A DNA stretch of 53,739 nucleotides from an uncultured Pseudomonadota bacterium (GCA_937912125.1 CALDOK010000346.1:1-53739); one strand, 5' to 3'. Counted from the stretch's first letter, positions 21,313 through 30,651 are shown. The notes: a model not told the origin generated them from the letters alone. A program made the numbers and translations.

Positions 21313-23709
21313 TCATCCCATCGGGGAACGCTGTGACCCGCGCAGCGCGAGCCCGAGCGCCACGAATGGCCTACCATCCAGCAGCGCCAGCAGGGCGTCC
21401 AGCATCCTCCATGACAGCAGCCCTGCGGTGGTGACCAGGGCCCTCATGGGCATCTCGCGCACGGCGATCTCGGCAAGGTGTGCCAGCTGGGGGTCCTCGT
21501 CCGCCCCGAGCAGGCGCTCGGCTTTCCACACGGCGATGCGGTAGAGCAGGCCGCCCAGCAGGGTGGAACGCACCTCGCCGAAGGTGGAACTGCGGGTGAA
21601 GGGGCGAGGGGGCTGCGGCGAGGGCAGGGGACGCCCCAACAGCTGGACGAAGTCCTGGTCGCTGGGCTCGAAGGGCTGGGCTGGGCGGAGGTAGCAGGGT
21701 GGGGCGTCGGGAGCGAAGGGGCCCTCGTCGCCTGGGATTGCCACCCGTTGGCGCAGGCGGATGTCGCGGGACGAGGCGCCGACCCGGAGCTCGAAGGCGC
21801 CGGGCTCCACCACCCATGCCTGGCGCTGCACGTTCCAGGTCGCGAAGTCCCGGCGGTCGAGCCGGAGGTGAACGACACGGCGCTCTCCCGGCTGCAGCTG
21901 CACACGCTCGAAGGCCCGCAGCTCCTGGGTCGGGCGATAGACCGTGCTGTGGACGGCGTGCAGATAGAGCTGGACCACCTCCGCGCCGGCGCGATCTCCG
22001 CTGTTGGCCAGCTCCAGCTGCACGGAGGCGCCCTGATCTTCGACCTCCACCTGCAGCCCGCTGTACTCGAACCGGGTGTAGGACAGGCCGTGGCCGAAGG
22101 GGAAGAGGGGCTCGACGCCTGCGCTGTCCAGCCAGCGGTAGCCCACATACAGGCCCTCCCTGTGCGCCACGACCTGGCCGTCGCCGGGGAAGAAGGCGTG
22201 GGAGGCGTGGTCCTGAGCCCGGTGGACGAAGCTCTCGGCCAGCTTCGCGCTGGGGTTGACCTCGCCCAGCAGCACGTCGACGACGCCCTCGCCGGAGGCT
22301 TGGCCCCCGAGGTAGGCCTCCACCACCGCCCCCACCCCGTCGAGCCATGGCATGGCCACAGGCGCGCCGTTGGAGAGCACCACGACGACCTGCGGGCAGG
22401 CGCCGCATGCGGCCTGGATGAGGGCGTTGTGGGAGGGGGGGAGATCCATGTGGTCGCGGTCGAAGCCCTCGGACTCGTAGGCCCGGGGCAGCCCCGCGAA
22501 CACCACCGCCAGATCGGCCTCGCCAGCGGTGTCGATGGCCTCGGCCAGCAGGGCATCCTCGGCCTCTCGGTCCGACTGGGCGTAGCCCTGAGCGTAGAGC
22601 AGCCGATCCGGCGGCAGGGCCTCGGCCAAGGCCTCCCAGGCGCTCACCAGGCGGGTGGGGACCACGCCGGAGCTGCCCGCGCCCTGGTACCGAGGCTGAC
22701 GCGCCAGGGCGCCGAGCACCGCGATGCGCTGACCGCCCATCAATGGCAGCAGCCCCCCCTGGTTCTTCAGGAGCACGCAGCTGGCGGCGGCGGCCCGGCG
22801 GGCCAGGGCGTGGTTGGCGCGGTGATCCACCGGCGCTGCGGGGCCAGGGTCGTGGAACCGGGCCTGCAGGGCGAAGAGACGCTCGACGCAGGCGTCCACA
22901 GCAGCCAGGGGCAGGCGCCCGTCCCGCAGGGCGGCCCGCAGGACCGTGCTCTGCTTGCCGTGGCTGCTGGGCATCTCCAGATCCAGGCCCGCGGCCACCG
23001 CCGCGACGCGATCGTGTACGGCGCCCCAGTCGCTCATCACCAGCCCGTCGAAGCCCCACTCGCCCCGCAGGATGCCCTCGATCAGCCCGTGATGCTCGCA
23101 GGCATAGGTACCGTTGACGCGGTTGTAGGCAGCCATCACGGCGGCGGGACGGGACCGCTGGACGGCGATCTCGAAGCCCCGCAGGTAGAGCTCCCGCAGG
23201 CTGCGCTCGTCCACCAAGGCGTCCACCACCATGCGGTGGTCCTCTTGGTTGTTGGCGACGAAGTGCTTGAGGCAGGCGCCCACCCCCTGGCTCTGGATGC
23301 CCTGCACCATGGCCGCGGCCAGGGCGCCTGCGAGCAAGGGGTCCTCCGAGAAGTACTCGAAGTTGCGGCCGCCCTGGGGGTGGCGCTTGATGTTCAGGCC
23401 CGGGCCGAGCACGACCCGCACACCCATGGCCTTGGCTTCGGCGCCGATGGCTTGGCCCACCTGGTGGACCAGCTCGGGGTCCCAGCTCGAGGCCAAGGCG
23501 GAGGCCGTGGGGAAGCAGGTGGCTGGCTGCGCGTCGGTGAGCCCTGGGCTGTCCCCGCGGGCGGGCTTGCGTATTCCGTGGGGCCCGTCGGACAGCCAGG
23601 TGGCGGGGACCCCACGGCTGGGCAGGGGGCGGGTCTGCCAGAAGTCCAGGCCGCTGAGCAGCGAGAGCTTCTCTTCCAGGCTCAGGTCGTCCACGCAGGG
23701 CTGGCGCAT
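21313..23709 (-). CDS. Glycoside hydrolase family 3 beta-glycosidase
   Basis: This 798-residue enzyme probably hydrolyses beta-linked glucosides or xylosides. The GH3 N-terminal barrel includes KHFVANNQED and the nucleophile region GLVMSDWGA (Asp227). The C-terminal alpha/beta sandwich and Fn3-like domain follow (FPFGHGLSYTRFEY). The last ~120 residues match the helical tail of a subset of GH3 enzymes (STFGEVR... EMPMRAL...LDALL). I chose the ATG at 23709 with GGAGGT immediately upstream; the frame extends to 23817 without support. No signal peptide is seen, so it is probably intracellular, acting on imported oligosaccharides. It is divergent from the PfkB kinase. Confidence 0.9.
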   Translation of the reverse strand: MRQPCVDDLSLEEKLSLLSGLDFWQTRPLPSRGVPATWLSDGPHGIRKPARGDSPGLTDAQPATCFPTASALASSWDPELVHQVGQAIGAEAKAMGVRVVLGPGLNIKRHPQGGRNFEYFSEDPLLAGALAAAMVQGIQSQGVGACLKHFVANNQEDHRMVVDALVDERSLRELYLRGFEIAVQRSRPAAVMAAYNRVNGTYACEHHGLIEGILRGEWGFDGLVMSDWGAVHDRVAAVAAGLDLEMPSSHGKQSTVLRAALRDGRLPLAAVDACVERLFALQARFHDPGPAAPVDHRANHALARRAAAASCVLLKNQGGLLPLMGGQRIAVLGALARQPRYQGAGSSGVVPTRLVSAWEALAEALPPDRLLYAQGYAQSDREAEDALLAEAIDTAGEADLAVVFAGLPRAYESEGFDRDHMDLPPSHNALIQAACGACPQVVVVLSNGAPVAMPWLDGVGAVVEAYLGGQASGEGVVDVLLGEVNPSAKLAESFVHRAQDHASHAFFPGDGQVVAHREGLYVGYRWLDSAGVEPLFPFGHGLSYTRFEYSGLQVEVEDQGASVQLELANSGDRAGAEVVQLYLHAVHSTVYRPTQELRAFERVQLQPGERRVVHLRLDRRDFATWNVQRQAWVVEPGAFELRVGASSRDIRLRQRVAIPGDEGPFAPDAPPCYLRPAQPFEPSDQDFVQLLGRPLPSPQPPRPFTRSSTFGEVRSTLLGGLLYRIAVWKAERLLGADEDPQLAHLAEIAVREMPMRALVTTAGLLSWRMLDALLALLDGRPFVALGLALRGSQRSPMG

Positions 23710-23800
23710 GGGACCTCCGGTGGGGGAGCAGTGGCCATCTATCGCGAACGGCGAGCACGCGATGGGGTCCGTGCGGGCGCCCTGTGATAGGCATGCCGCC

Positions 23801-24718
23801 ATGATCCTCACCCTCACCCTCGACCCGATGGTGGAGCACCTCTTCCCGGTGCCCGAGCTCGAGATGGGGCGGGCCTACCGCCCGCAGTCCTCCCTCACCA
23901 CCACCTCTGGGCGGGCCCTCAATGTCGCTCGCGCCCTGAACGATCTGGGCGAGCCCGTGATGGCCGTGGTCGCCGCTGGCGGCCGCCGCGGGCGGGAGAT
24001 CGAGGAGCGCCTCCTGGACGAAGGGCTACCTCACCGCGTGGTGGGGGTGCGCCGCGAGAGCCGGGCTGGCGTCACCCTGTACGGCCAGGGCAGCCGCACC
24101 ACGGTCCATGGCCCACGACCGGGCTTGTCGGACCACGACGTCGAGGCCATCCTGGCGACGATCCGGGGGCTCGCCCCGGCCCGGGCCATCGTGCTCGGCG
24201 GCGGCACCCTGCGACCCGATCTCTACAGCCGCATCTGCGCCATGGGCGTGCCCATGATCCTGGACTGTTGCGGTCCGTCCATGAACGACTGCATCCGCGT
24301 AGGCAATGTGCTGGTGGCCTGTCCCGATCGTTACGAGTGCCTGGAGATCTTCGGCTGTGAAGACCCCCTGCAGGGGGCCCGCAGCCTGGGCAAGCGGGGC
24401 GCCCGCTGGGCAGTGATCCTCGAGGATCATCCTGCCGAGGCCACCTACCGCACCGGGGGCGCCACCTACCGGGTCCAAGCGCCCGAGCTCCCCGTGATCC
24501 AGCCGGGTGGGGCAGACGACGCCCTGCTGGCTGGCCTGATCTTCGCCATGGGCCGAGGTCCGCGTCGGGCCATCGCCTTCGCCGCCGCCTGTGGCCTGCA
24601 CAACATGCAGCGGATCGAGGTGGCCCACGTGGAACCGGCCGCCTGCGAGGCCTTGGCCGAGCGCCTCGAGGTGGTCGAGATCGGCAAGCGCCGCAGCGAC
24701 CGCCAGATCCGAGTGTGA
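23801..24718 (+). CDS. PfkB-family sugar kinase with altered GAGD motif
   Basis: This 305-residue kinase is most like the 1-phosphofructokinase/tagatose-6-phosphate kinase branch (start ILTLTLDP; SGRALNVARALNDLG for the substrate motif). The C-terminal signature aligns as GADD (PGGADDALLAGLIFA) instead of GAGD. The catalytic Asp is kept, but the anion-hole Gly is replaced by Asp. The protein is complete, so this is not obvious decay, but activity or substrate may differ. The ATG at 23801 is 91 bp from the divergent GH3 start; an upstream open frame overlaps GH3 antisense and is shadow. The dehydrogenase gene follows 3 bp after its stop. Confidence 0.8.
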   Translation: MILTLTLDPMVEHLFPVPELEMGRAYRPQSSLTTTSGRALNVARALNDLGEPVMAVVAAGGRRGREIEERLLDEGLPHRVVGVRRESRAGVTLYGQGSRTTVHGPRPGLSDHDVEAILATIRGLAPARAIVLGGGTLRPDLYSRICAMGVPMILDCCGPSMNDCIRVGNVLVACPDRYECLEIFGCEDPLQGARSLGKRGARWAVILEDHPAEATYRTGGATYRVQAPELPVIQPGGADDALLAGLIFAMGRGPRRAIAFAAACGLHNMQRIEVAHVEPAACEALAERLEVVEIGKRRSDRQIRV

Positions 24719-24721
24719 GCC

Positions 24722-25675
24722 GTGGGTCGGCCCTTCCTGGTGCGCTGGGGTAGCAGCCCCTACGAACGCCCCGAGGGCCTGGACCTCGAGGCGCAGGTGG
24801 CCCATCGGCTGGGCGTCGGGTACCGTGCCGAGCCTCAGGGGGCGCCGGTGGGCGTCCTCGCAGATGCCGACGTGGTGGTGGTCACCAGCCTCACCCGGGT
24901 CGGCCCGGCCGAGCTGGATGTGGCCAGCCGCTGTCGCCTGTTGATCACCACCACCTCCGGCTACGATCACATCGACGTTCCCGCTGCGGTCGCCCGGGGG
25001 GTCGCCGTGGCCCGCATGCCCCTCGCCCGCGCCGAAGCGGTTGCCCAGTCCGCGCTGGCCATGGGCATGAGCATGCTGCGGGGGCTGCCGGTGCTGCAGC
25101 ACGCCGCCCAGCAGGGGCACTGGGCGCGGACCGAGCTGCCCGAGCTGGGCCTCGCCCGCATCGCGGACGAGCCCGTGGGCCTCATCGGCCTAGGGGTCAT
25201 CGGGGCACGCGTGGCCCAGCTGCTGGCGGGGTTGGGCTGTGAGCTGCTGGGCCACGACCCCGCTGGCGTGCCTGCAGGGGTTCAGGCCGTCAGCCTGGCC
25301 ACCATGCTCTCCCGCTGCCGCCTGGTCAGCCTGCACTGCCGTCACGAGCGGGGGGCCCCGCCGGTGCTGGATGGCTCGCTGCTGCGCTCCGCGCGGCCCG
25401 ATCTGCTCCTGGTCAACACGGCCCGGGGCGGCGTGCTGGATCTCACCGCGGCCCTGGCTCAGCTCGAGGTCGAGCGCCTGGGTGGTCTGGCGTTGGACGT
25501 CTTCCCCCGGGAGCCTTGGCCAGGGCTGCAGCAGCTGGCCAGCCACCCACGGGTGCTGCTCACGCCCCACGCGGCGGGGTTCCACCCCAGGCTCCACATC
25601 GACATCGCCACCGAGCTCGAGGCCGTCCTCACGGCCTGGATGCAGGGCAGCGCGCTGCCGGGGCGGGTGGCTTAG
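24722..25675 (+). CDS. D-isomer-specific 2-hydroxyacid dehydrogenase
   Basis: This 317-residue NAD(P)-dependent dehydrogenase interconverts a 2-keto acid and a D-2-hydroxy acid, or acts as a phosphoglycerate/glyoxylate reductase-like enzyme. The nucleotide-binding motif is GLGVIG (about 155-160). The catalytic Arg is in NTARGG, the Glu probably in FPREPW and the His in TPHAAG. It starts at GTG 24722, 3 bp after the PfkB stop, so they form a transcription unit. Its stop overlaps the convergent HAD gene by 4 bp. The exact substrate cannot be read from sequence. Confidence 0.85.
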   Translation: MGRPFLVRWGSSPYERPEGLDLEAQVAHRLGVGYRAEPQGAPVGVLADADVVVVTSLTRVGPAELDVASRCRLLITTTSGYDHIDVPAAVARGVAVARMPLARAEAVAQSALAMGMSMLRGLPVLQHAAQQGHWARTELPELGLARIADEPVGLIGLGVIGARVAQLLAGLGCELLGHDPAGVPAGVQAVSLATMLSRCRLVSLHCRHERGAPPVLDGSLLRSARPDLLLVNTARGGVLDLTAALAQLEVERLGGLALDVFPREPWPGLQQLASHPRVLLTPHAAGFHPRLHIDIATELEAVLTAWMQGSALPGRVA

Positions 25676-26463
25676 CGGTTGGCCAGGATGTGGCGCAGGC
25701 CCTCGGCGAAGCCATGGCCGCCTTCGGCTGCGGTGATGTAGCCGGGGTGGTGGGCCATGCGGGGCAGGAAGCGCGCGATGTTGGCCACGCCGACGCCGTG
25801 GGGAAAGTACGCGTACATGGGCTCGTCGTTGGCCGAGTCGCCGAAGTAGGCCCAGTGGTCGCGGGCGGCCTCGAGGTCCTGGGCCCAGCGTTCGGCCAGG
25901 AAGCGGCGGCAACCCTCGAGCTTGTCGAAGCTCCCGAACCAGCCGTTGACGTGGATGGAGCTGACCTTGCAGGTGGCCCCGGCGGCCTCGAAGGCAGCCA
26001 CGATGGCGTCGATGGCGTCGTCACCCAGAGCGGGCACGTCCTCGCAGAAGTCGATGGCCAGATCCAGCTCGCGGTAGGGTTGGTCCACCGACAGGGCGCA
26101 GCCCGGCACCAGGGCGAGAATGGTGTGGGCCAGCTCGGCCAGCCGGCGCTGGTTGACGGCGCGTTCTTCTGGGGGCTGGAGGAAGCGGCGCTGCAGGCGC
26201 TCGCCGTCGTGCCAGAACCAGAGCCCGCCGTTCTCGCCCACCACACCGTCGACGGGCCACATGCGCGCCAGGTGGTCCACCCAGCCGGCGGGCCGGCCTG
26301 TGATGAGCACGGTGCGCAGCCCCGCCTCGCGGGCCTCGTGCAGCGCCTGGAAGGCCTCGGGGACGATGCGCCCGTCGTGGGTGATGGTGTCGTCCAGGTC
26401 CGAGAAGATGCCGGTGAGGGCGCGGCAGGTGCTGGGCTCGAGCTCGCAGAGCGGACGGGTCAT
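25672..26463 (-). CDS. HAD-superfamily phosphatase (Cof/sucrose-phosphatase-like)
   Basis: In this 263-residue hydrolase motif I is FSDLDDTIT (nucleophile and acid/base Asp), motif II ITGRP, and motif IV GDSANDEPMY. A type-IIB cap domain lies between, as in Cof, sucrose-6-phosphate or mannosyl-3-phosphoglycerate phosphatases. It probably dephosphorylates a sugar phosphate. The ATG overlaps the stop of the upstream HD-GYP gene (ATGA at 26460-26463), so it is translationally coupled to a c-di-GMP phosphodiesterase gene, an unusual partner. It is convergent with the 2-hydroxyacid dehydrogenase. Confidence 0.85.
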   Translation of the reverse strand: MTRPLCELEPSTCRALTGIFSDLDDTITHDGRIVPEAFQALHEAREAGLRTVLITGRPAGWVDHLARMWPVDGVVGENGGLWFWHDGERLQRRFLQPPEERAVNQRRLAELAHTILALVPGCALSVDQPYRELDLAIDFCEDVPALGDDAIDAIVAAFEAAGATCKVSSIHVNGWFGSFDKLEGCRRFLAERWAQDLEAARDHWAYFGDSANDEPMYAYFPHGVGVANIARFLPRMAHHPGYITAAEGGHGFAEGLRHILANR

Positions 26464-28421
26464 CGGAGGTCCTGGGCGAAGGTGAAGCCCCCGACGCGGA
26501 ACAGCTGGATGCAGGCGTCCACGGCCTCGGGGTCGTAGTGGCGGCCCCGCTGACGGAAGATCTCCGCCAGGGCGTCGTCGATGCCCAGCGCGGGGCGGTA
26601 GGGGCGGTGGGAGGCCATGGCCTCGACCGTGTCGGCCACGGCGATGATGCGTGCCTCGCGGCGGATCTGGGTGCCCTCGAGGCCGTCGGGGTAGCCCGAA
26701 CCGTCCAGGCGCTCGTGGTGCTGTCGGGCGATGGCCGCGATGGCTTCGTGCAGGTGAGCTTGAGCCAGGATCTCCCAGCCCACGGTGGTGTGGGTGCGGA
26801 TGAGCTCGAACTCGTTGTCCGCCAGGCGCCCGGGCTTGGTGAGCAGCTCGACGGGGATGCCGATCTTGCCGATGTCGTGGACCAGAGCAGCCAAGCGCAC
26901 CAGCTCTACCTGATCTTCGGGCAGCCCCATGCGCCCGGCGATGGCTTGGGAGAGCTGGGCCACCCGCTGCTGGTGGCCCGCGGTGTAGGGATCGCGCATC
27001 TCGGCCATGCGGCCCAGAGCCATCACGGTGCCCGAGAGGGAGAGGCGCAGGTGCTCCAGGCTGCGGTGCAGCTCGCCCTCCATCCGCTTGCGGTGGCCGA
27101 TGTCGGAGAAAGTGATCACGGCGCCGCGGAGCTCGCCGTCTTCTTCGATGGGAGCCACCGAGGCCGCCACCTGCAGCTCGCTGCCATCGCGGCGGTGCAT
27201 GGTGGTCTCGACCTGGTGGATGCGCGTGCCCGTGAGCACGGCGTGCAGGATGGGGCTGGACAGGGCGGGGTCGGTCCCTGGAGGAGGCTCGGGCAGGGCG
27301 TACAGCTCGAGCAGCGTGCGCCCTCCGACCTGATCTTCGTGCCAGCCCAGCAGCTCGATGGCCGAGCGGTTCGCGAAGCTCGAGCGCCCAGCGGTGTCCA
27401 GGCCGATCACGCCGTCCTGCACGGCCGAGAGGATGGCCGCTGTGCGGCGCTGGAGACGCCGACGCTCGTCGCGGTTGACCTTGCGCTGGAGGATATCGGC
27501 GGCCGCATCGAGGCTGCGGTGGGCCCGGTCGCGGGCGTGAGGCTCGAGGGGCGACTGCCCGGCCAGCAGCGCGACGCCCACGGGCTGGCCTTGGCTGCGG
27601 ATGGGGATCAGCCGGGCTTCGCCCGCCGCTGTGCTGGCCTGCAGCACGGGCAAGATCTCACGCAGCGCCGGTGCCTGGGCATGCTCGAGGACCAGCTGCT
27701 GCATGGGGACCGCGCCGCTGACCACGGTGGGGCGGGGTGACCGGAATGCTCGCCAGATGGCGCTGTCCGAGCGCTGCGGGACCGCGAGGGATCGGGGGAG
27801 GCTGCCGCCCAGGGCCTGCTCCAGAGGTCGCCGGAGCGTGTGGGCCAAGGCGCTGCCCGCGACCACCAGGTGCCGGGCGTCGCGGCTGGGTAGATAGATG
27901 GCCACCAGCTGGCGATCCAGTCCGCGGCAGAGGGAGCGGGCCAGCAGCTCGACCACCTCTGCGAGGCTGCAGCCGCGCTTGTCCATCTCGCTGAGGGTGA
28001 ACATCAGCGCCAGCTCGTCGTCGCCGTCGGCGGTGCGGCCAGCAGGGGGGCTGGCTTGGCGCTCCCTGGCCACCGTGAGCACGAACTCCTCGACCTCACC
28101 CTGGGGGCCGGGCACGGGGTGGATGGACGCGGCCAGGGCAGCCGCCCCTGCCTGAGCCTCGTGCAGGGTGCAGGCGGCCGGCCGGCCCGTCAGCAGCGCA
28201 GCGAGCAGGGGACATCCGCTCGCGGCGTGGCAAGGCGCGTCGCTGCCGGACAGCAGCGCGTGGCAGCGCCGCCCGCTGAGGGGCTCTTGGCCGTCACCCA
28301 GCAGGACTCGTGCGGACTCGTTGCTCCAGAGCACACGATGATCGGTGGAGATCACCAGCACCGCCTGCGTGGCGCTGCGGAGCTGGCCAGACCGCCGCGC
28401 TCCAGCTCTGTGATCAGCCAT
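26460..28421 (-). CDS. PAS-GAF-PAS-HD-GYP sensor (c-di-GMP phosphodiesterase)
   Basis: This is a 653-residue cytoplasmic signalling protein. An N-terminal PAS domain (about 15-120) is followed by a GAF domain (about 130-310), a second PAS (about 325-450, SAVQDGVIGLD... NRSAIELLGW) and an HD-GYP domain (last ~190 residues). Catalytic motifs are intact: HDIGKIGIP, then HHERLDGSGYPDGL, so it should hydrolyse c-di-GMP. There is no membrane helix. GGAGG precedes the ATG at 28421. A paralogue with the same layout lies 144 bp upstream on the same strand. The downstream HAD gene overlaps it by 4 bp. Confidence 0.9.
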   Translation of the reverse strand: MADHRAGARRSGQLRSATQAVLVISTDHRVLWSNESARVLLGDGQEPLSGRRCHALLSGSDAPCHAASGCPLLAALLTGRPAACTLHEAQAGAAALAASIHPVPGPQGEVEEFVLTVARERQASPPAGRTADGDDELALMFTLSEMDKRGCSLAEVVELLARSLCRGLDRQLVAIYLPSRDARHLVVAGSALAHTLRRPLEQALGGSLPRSLAVPQRSDSAIWRAFRSPRPTVVSGAVPMQQLVLEHAQAPALREILPVLQASTAAGEARLIPIRSQGQPVGVALLAGQSPLEPHARDRAHRSLDAAADILQRKVNRDERRRLQRRTAAILSAVQDGVIGLDTAGRSSFANRSAIELLGWHEDQVGGRTLLELYALPEPPPGTDPALSSPILHAVLTGTRIHQVETTMHRRDGSELQVAASVAPIEEDGELRGAVITFSDIGHRKRMEGELHRSLEHLRLSLSGTVMALGRMAEMRDPYTAGHQQRVAQLSQAIAGRMGLPEDQVELVRLAALVHDIGKIGIPVELLTKPGRLADNEFELIRTHTTVGWEILAQAHLHEAIAAIARQHHERLDGSGYPDGLEGTQIRREARIIAVADTVEAMASHRPYRPALGIDDALAEIFRQRGRHYDPEAVDACIQLFRVGGFTFAQDLR

Positions 28422-28472
28422 GGCGGGTGCCTCCGGGACCTGCGGTGGTGCAGCTTGGCAGGTCGGGTCGAA

Positions 28473-28489
28473 GGCGCTGAAAAAGCGCC
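28473..28489. terminator. Short hairpin between the two HD-GYP genes
   Basis: GGCGCT-GAAAA-AGCGCC is a perfect 6-bp stem with a 5-nt loop, 77 bp after the upstream HD-GYP gene's stop on the minus strand. The following bases are not T-rich, so termination is only possible. Confidence 0.3.
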
Positions 28490-28565
28490 GGGAAGGGCGA
28501 TATCCTAGCGGTGCGGGGCTGTCCAGGGACTATCGTGGCGCTTCCTGGGCCGGCAGGGGGCTGGC

Positions 28566-30533
28566 CTACTCGAAGCTGAACCCGTCGTGTCGGAACACCC
28601 GCAAACAGACAGAGACGACCTGAGGATCGAAGTGGCTGCCTTTGTGGCGCTGGATCTCGTACAGGGCATCCTCGAGCCCCTTCGCGGCCCGGTAGGGGCG
28701 GTGGGAAGCCATGGCTTCGACTACATCGGCCACCGCGATGATGCGGGCCTCCATGGTGATGCCCTCGTCGGTCAGGCCGTCGGGGTAGCCGGAGCCGTCC
28801 AGCCGTTCGTGGTGCTGCCTCACGATGGTGGCGATGGGGTCCGGGAACTCGGCCTGTGAGAGGATCTCCCAGCCCACCATCGGGTGGGTGCGGATCAGCT
28901 CCCACTCGTGGGGGCTCAGCTGGCCAGGCTTGGTGAGGATCTCCACGGGCACCGCGTGCTTGCCGATGTCGTGGATGGTGGCTGCCAGGCGCACGATGTC
29001 GACCACGTCTTCGTCAAGGTCCAAGCGCTGGGCGATGGCCCGGGCGAGCTGGGCCACCCGCCGCTCGTGGCCAGCGGTGTAGGGGTCGCGCATCTCGGCG
29101 AGCCGTCGCAGTGCTGCCACCGTGCCCGAGAAGGACCGCCGCAGCCGCTCGGTGCTGCGCCTCTCCTGCTCCCGGTGGTGGAGCTGCTCGGAGATGTCTC
29201 GCAGGGTGATCACCACGCTGAGCTCGGGCTCATCGAGGGGCACGGCGGACATGCGCACCGGGCGCAGGAGGCCGTCGAGGCTGCGGATGGTGCCCTCGAC
29301 CTCGTAGTGAGCTCGGCGGTCCCGGAGCGTGCGGTGGACCGGACAAGCATCACCGCAGCTCTGTTGGTCCGGCGCCTTCTGGCCACAGAAATCGTGGATG
29401 CTCCGGCCTTGCAGCTGGTCTTGACTGCGGCCCAGCAGCGTGCCCGCCGAGGCGTTGGCGAAGACCACCTCGCCGTCGCCGTTGAGCCCCAGCACTCCTT
29501 CGGCCACCGCCTGCAGCAGCAGCGTCTGGCGGTGGGTCAAGCGCCTGCGCTCGGCCTGCAGCTGGAGGCGAGCCGTGATGCCCACCATCTGGTTTCCCAG
29601 GTTCTGCAGCCGTCGGATCTCCGCGTCGGTGAGCTGTACCTTGCGCCCCACCGCGATGAGTCCGAAGGGGCGGCCCTGGATCCGAAGCGGGATGAGCGCA
29701 CCACAGCTCATGCCGATGAGCCGCAGGATCGGCGTGAGCACCTCGAGGATCTTCTTCTGGTCGGTGTTCTCGGCCATCAGGGCCAACAGCCCCGCGCGGT
29801 CCGGGACCAACACGGCGGTCGGGCTGTGGAGGGCGGCCATGTGCAGCGGCGCCCGCTCGAGGGGAACGACCACCCGGGGGATCGGGGCCTGCAGGATGCG
29901 CTCGATGCCCCGCTGGATGTTGGTGGGGATGCCCGTGGTGGCGAGCTCCAGGCTCTGTCCCGCTGCGTCCAGCGTGTAGAAAGAGGTGTAGTTGGCGGCG
30001 AACGATCCGCGCACGCCCTTCGAGAAGGCCTCCACCAGCTCCGTGGGTTCGCAGCCCTGGTTGGCGAGCTCGATGAGCTTGTGGATGAGCGCGAGGTCGT
30101 CGGACTGCTGCTGGATGATGCCCCAGACGTCCGCCTGCGCCTGGACTGCCTGGCGGGTGAGCACGTACTCCGTGGGCTCCTGACCCGAGCCCTGGATGGG
30201 CCGCACGGTCAGGACCCAGGGGGCGCGCTTACCCTGGGCGTCCTCGAGGGTCACCTCGCAGCTCTCGGGCTCGCCGCTCAGCCGCACGGTGGCGATGGGG
30301 CACAGGGTGCTGGCGGGATCGCAGGGGCGCCTGCGGCCTCGGATGACCTCGTAGCAGCAGCGACCTACGAGTCCCTTTTCGCCCGTCTTGAAGGCCTGGC
30401 GGGCGGCCTGATTGCCCCAGCGCACGACCATGGAGTCGTCGATGATCAACACCGGCTCGGACACCCCGGCACCGACGGCTTCCAGGTGGTGGGCCTGGAG
30501 GGTGGGGCCAGTCGAGTGCTCGCCGCGGGTCAA
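28566..30533 (-). CDS. PAS-GAF-PAS-HD-GYP sensor (c-di-GMP phosphodiesterase), second copy
   Basis: This protein is about 655 residues and has the same order of domains as its downstream neighbour. The N-terminal PAS has a C-x8-CDP-like Cys cluster (GRCCYEVIRGRRRPCDP). A GAF-like middle domain follows. The second PAS carries the segment SCGDACPVH. The C-terminal HD-GYP has HDIGKHAVP and HHERLDGSGYPDGL intact. I prefer TTG at 30533 because GGAGG lies 7 bp before it; the longest open start is GTG 30584, with no ribosome-binding site. The Cys clusters in both PAS regions could bind metal or respond to redox. It is a tandem paralogue of the gene at 26460-28421. Confidence 0.88.
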   Translation of the reverse strand: MTRGEHSTGPTLQAHHLEAVGAGVSEPVLIIDDSMVVRWGNQAARQAFKTGEKGLVGRCCYEVIRGRRRPCDPASTLCPIATVRLSGEPESCEVTLEDAQGKRAPWVLTVRPIQGSGQEPTEYVLTRQAVQAQADVWGIIQQQSDDLALIHKLIELANQGCEPTELVEAFSKGVRGSFAANYTSFYTLDAAGQSLELATTGIPTNIQRGIERILQAPIPRVVVPLERAPLHMAALHSPTAVLVPDRAGLLALMAENTDQKKILEVLTPILRLIGMSCGALIPLRIQGRPFGLIAVGRKVQLTDAEIRRLQNLGNQMVGITARLQLQAERRRLTHRQTLLLQAVAEGVLGLNGDGEVVFANASAGTLLGRSQDQLQGRSIHDFCGQKAPDQQSCGDACPVHRTLRDRRAHYEVEGTIRSLDGLLRPVRMSAVPLDEPELSVVITLRDISEQLHHREQERRSTERLRRSFSGTVAALRRLAEMRDPYTAGHERRVAQLARAIAQRLDLDEDVVDIVRLAATIHDIGKHAVPVEILTKPGQLSPHEWELIRTHPMVGWEILSQAEFPDPIATIVRQHHERLDGSGYPDGLTDEGITMEARIIAVADVVEAMASHRPYRAAKGLEDALYEIQRHKGSHFDPQVVSVCLRVFRHDGFSFE

Positions 30534-30651
30534 GGCACCACCTCCGAGACTGGAAAACTGTCCAGACTGCGACCACACTACCACGCGTCGCGAGCGGGGT
30601 GGCGGCAGTGGGTCAACGAGGTGTCAGGAGGGGGGGGGCCCGCCTGCGGCA

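Noticed and set aside
30630..30638. G9 run after sdhB
   Set aside because: It is in a short intergenic spacer with no nearby translation start on the plus strand; no functional reason to highlight it.
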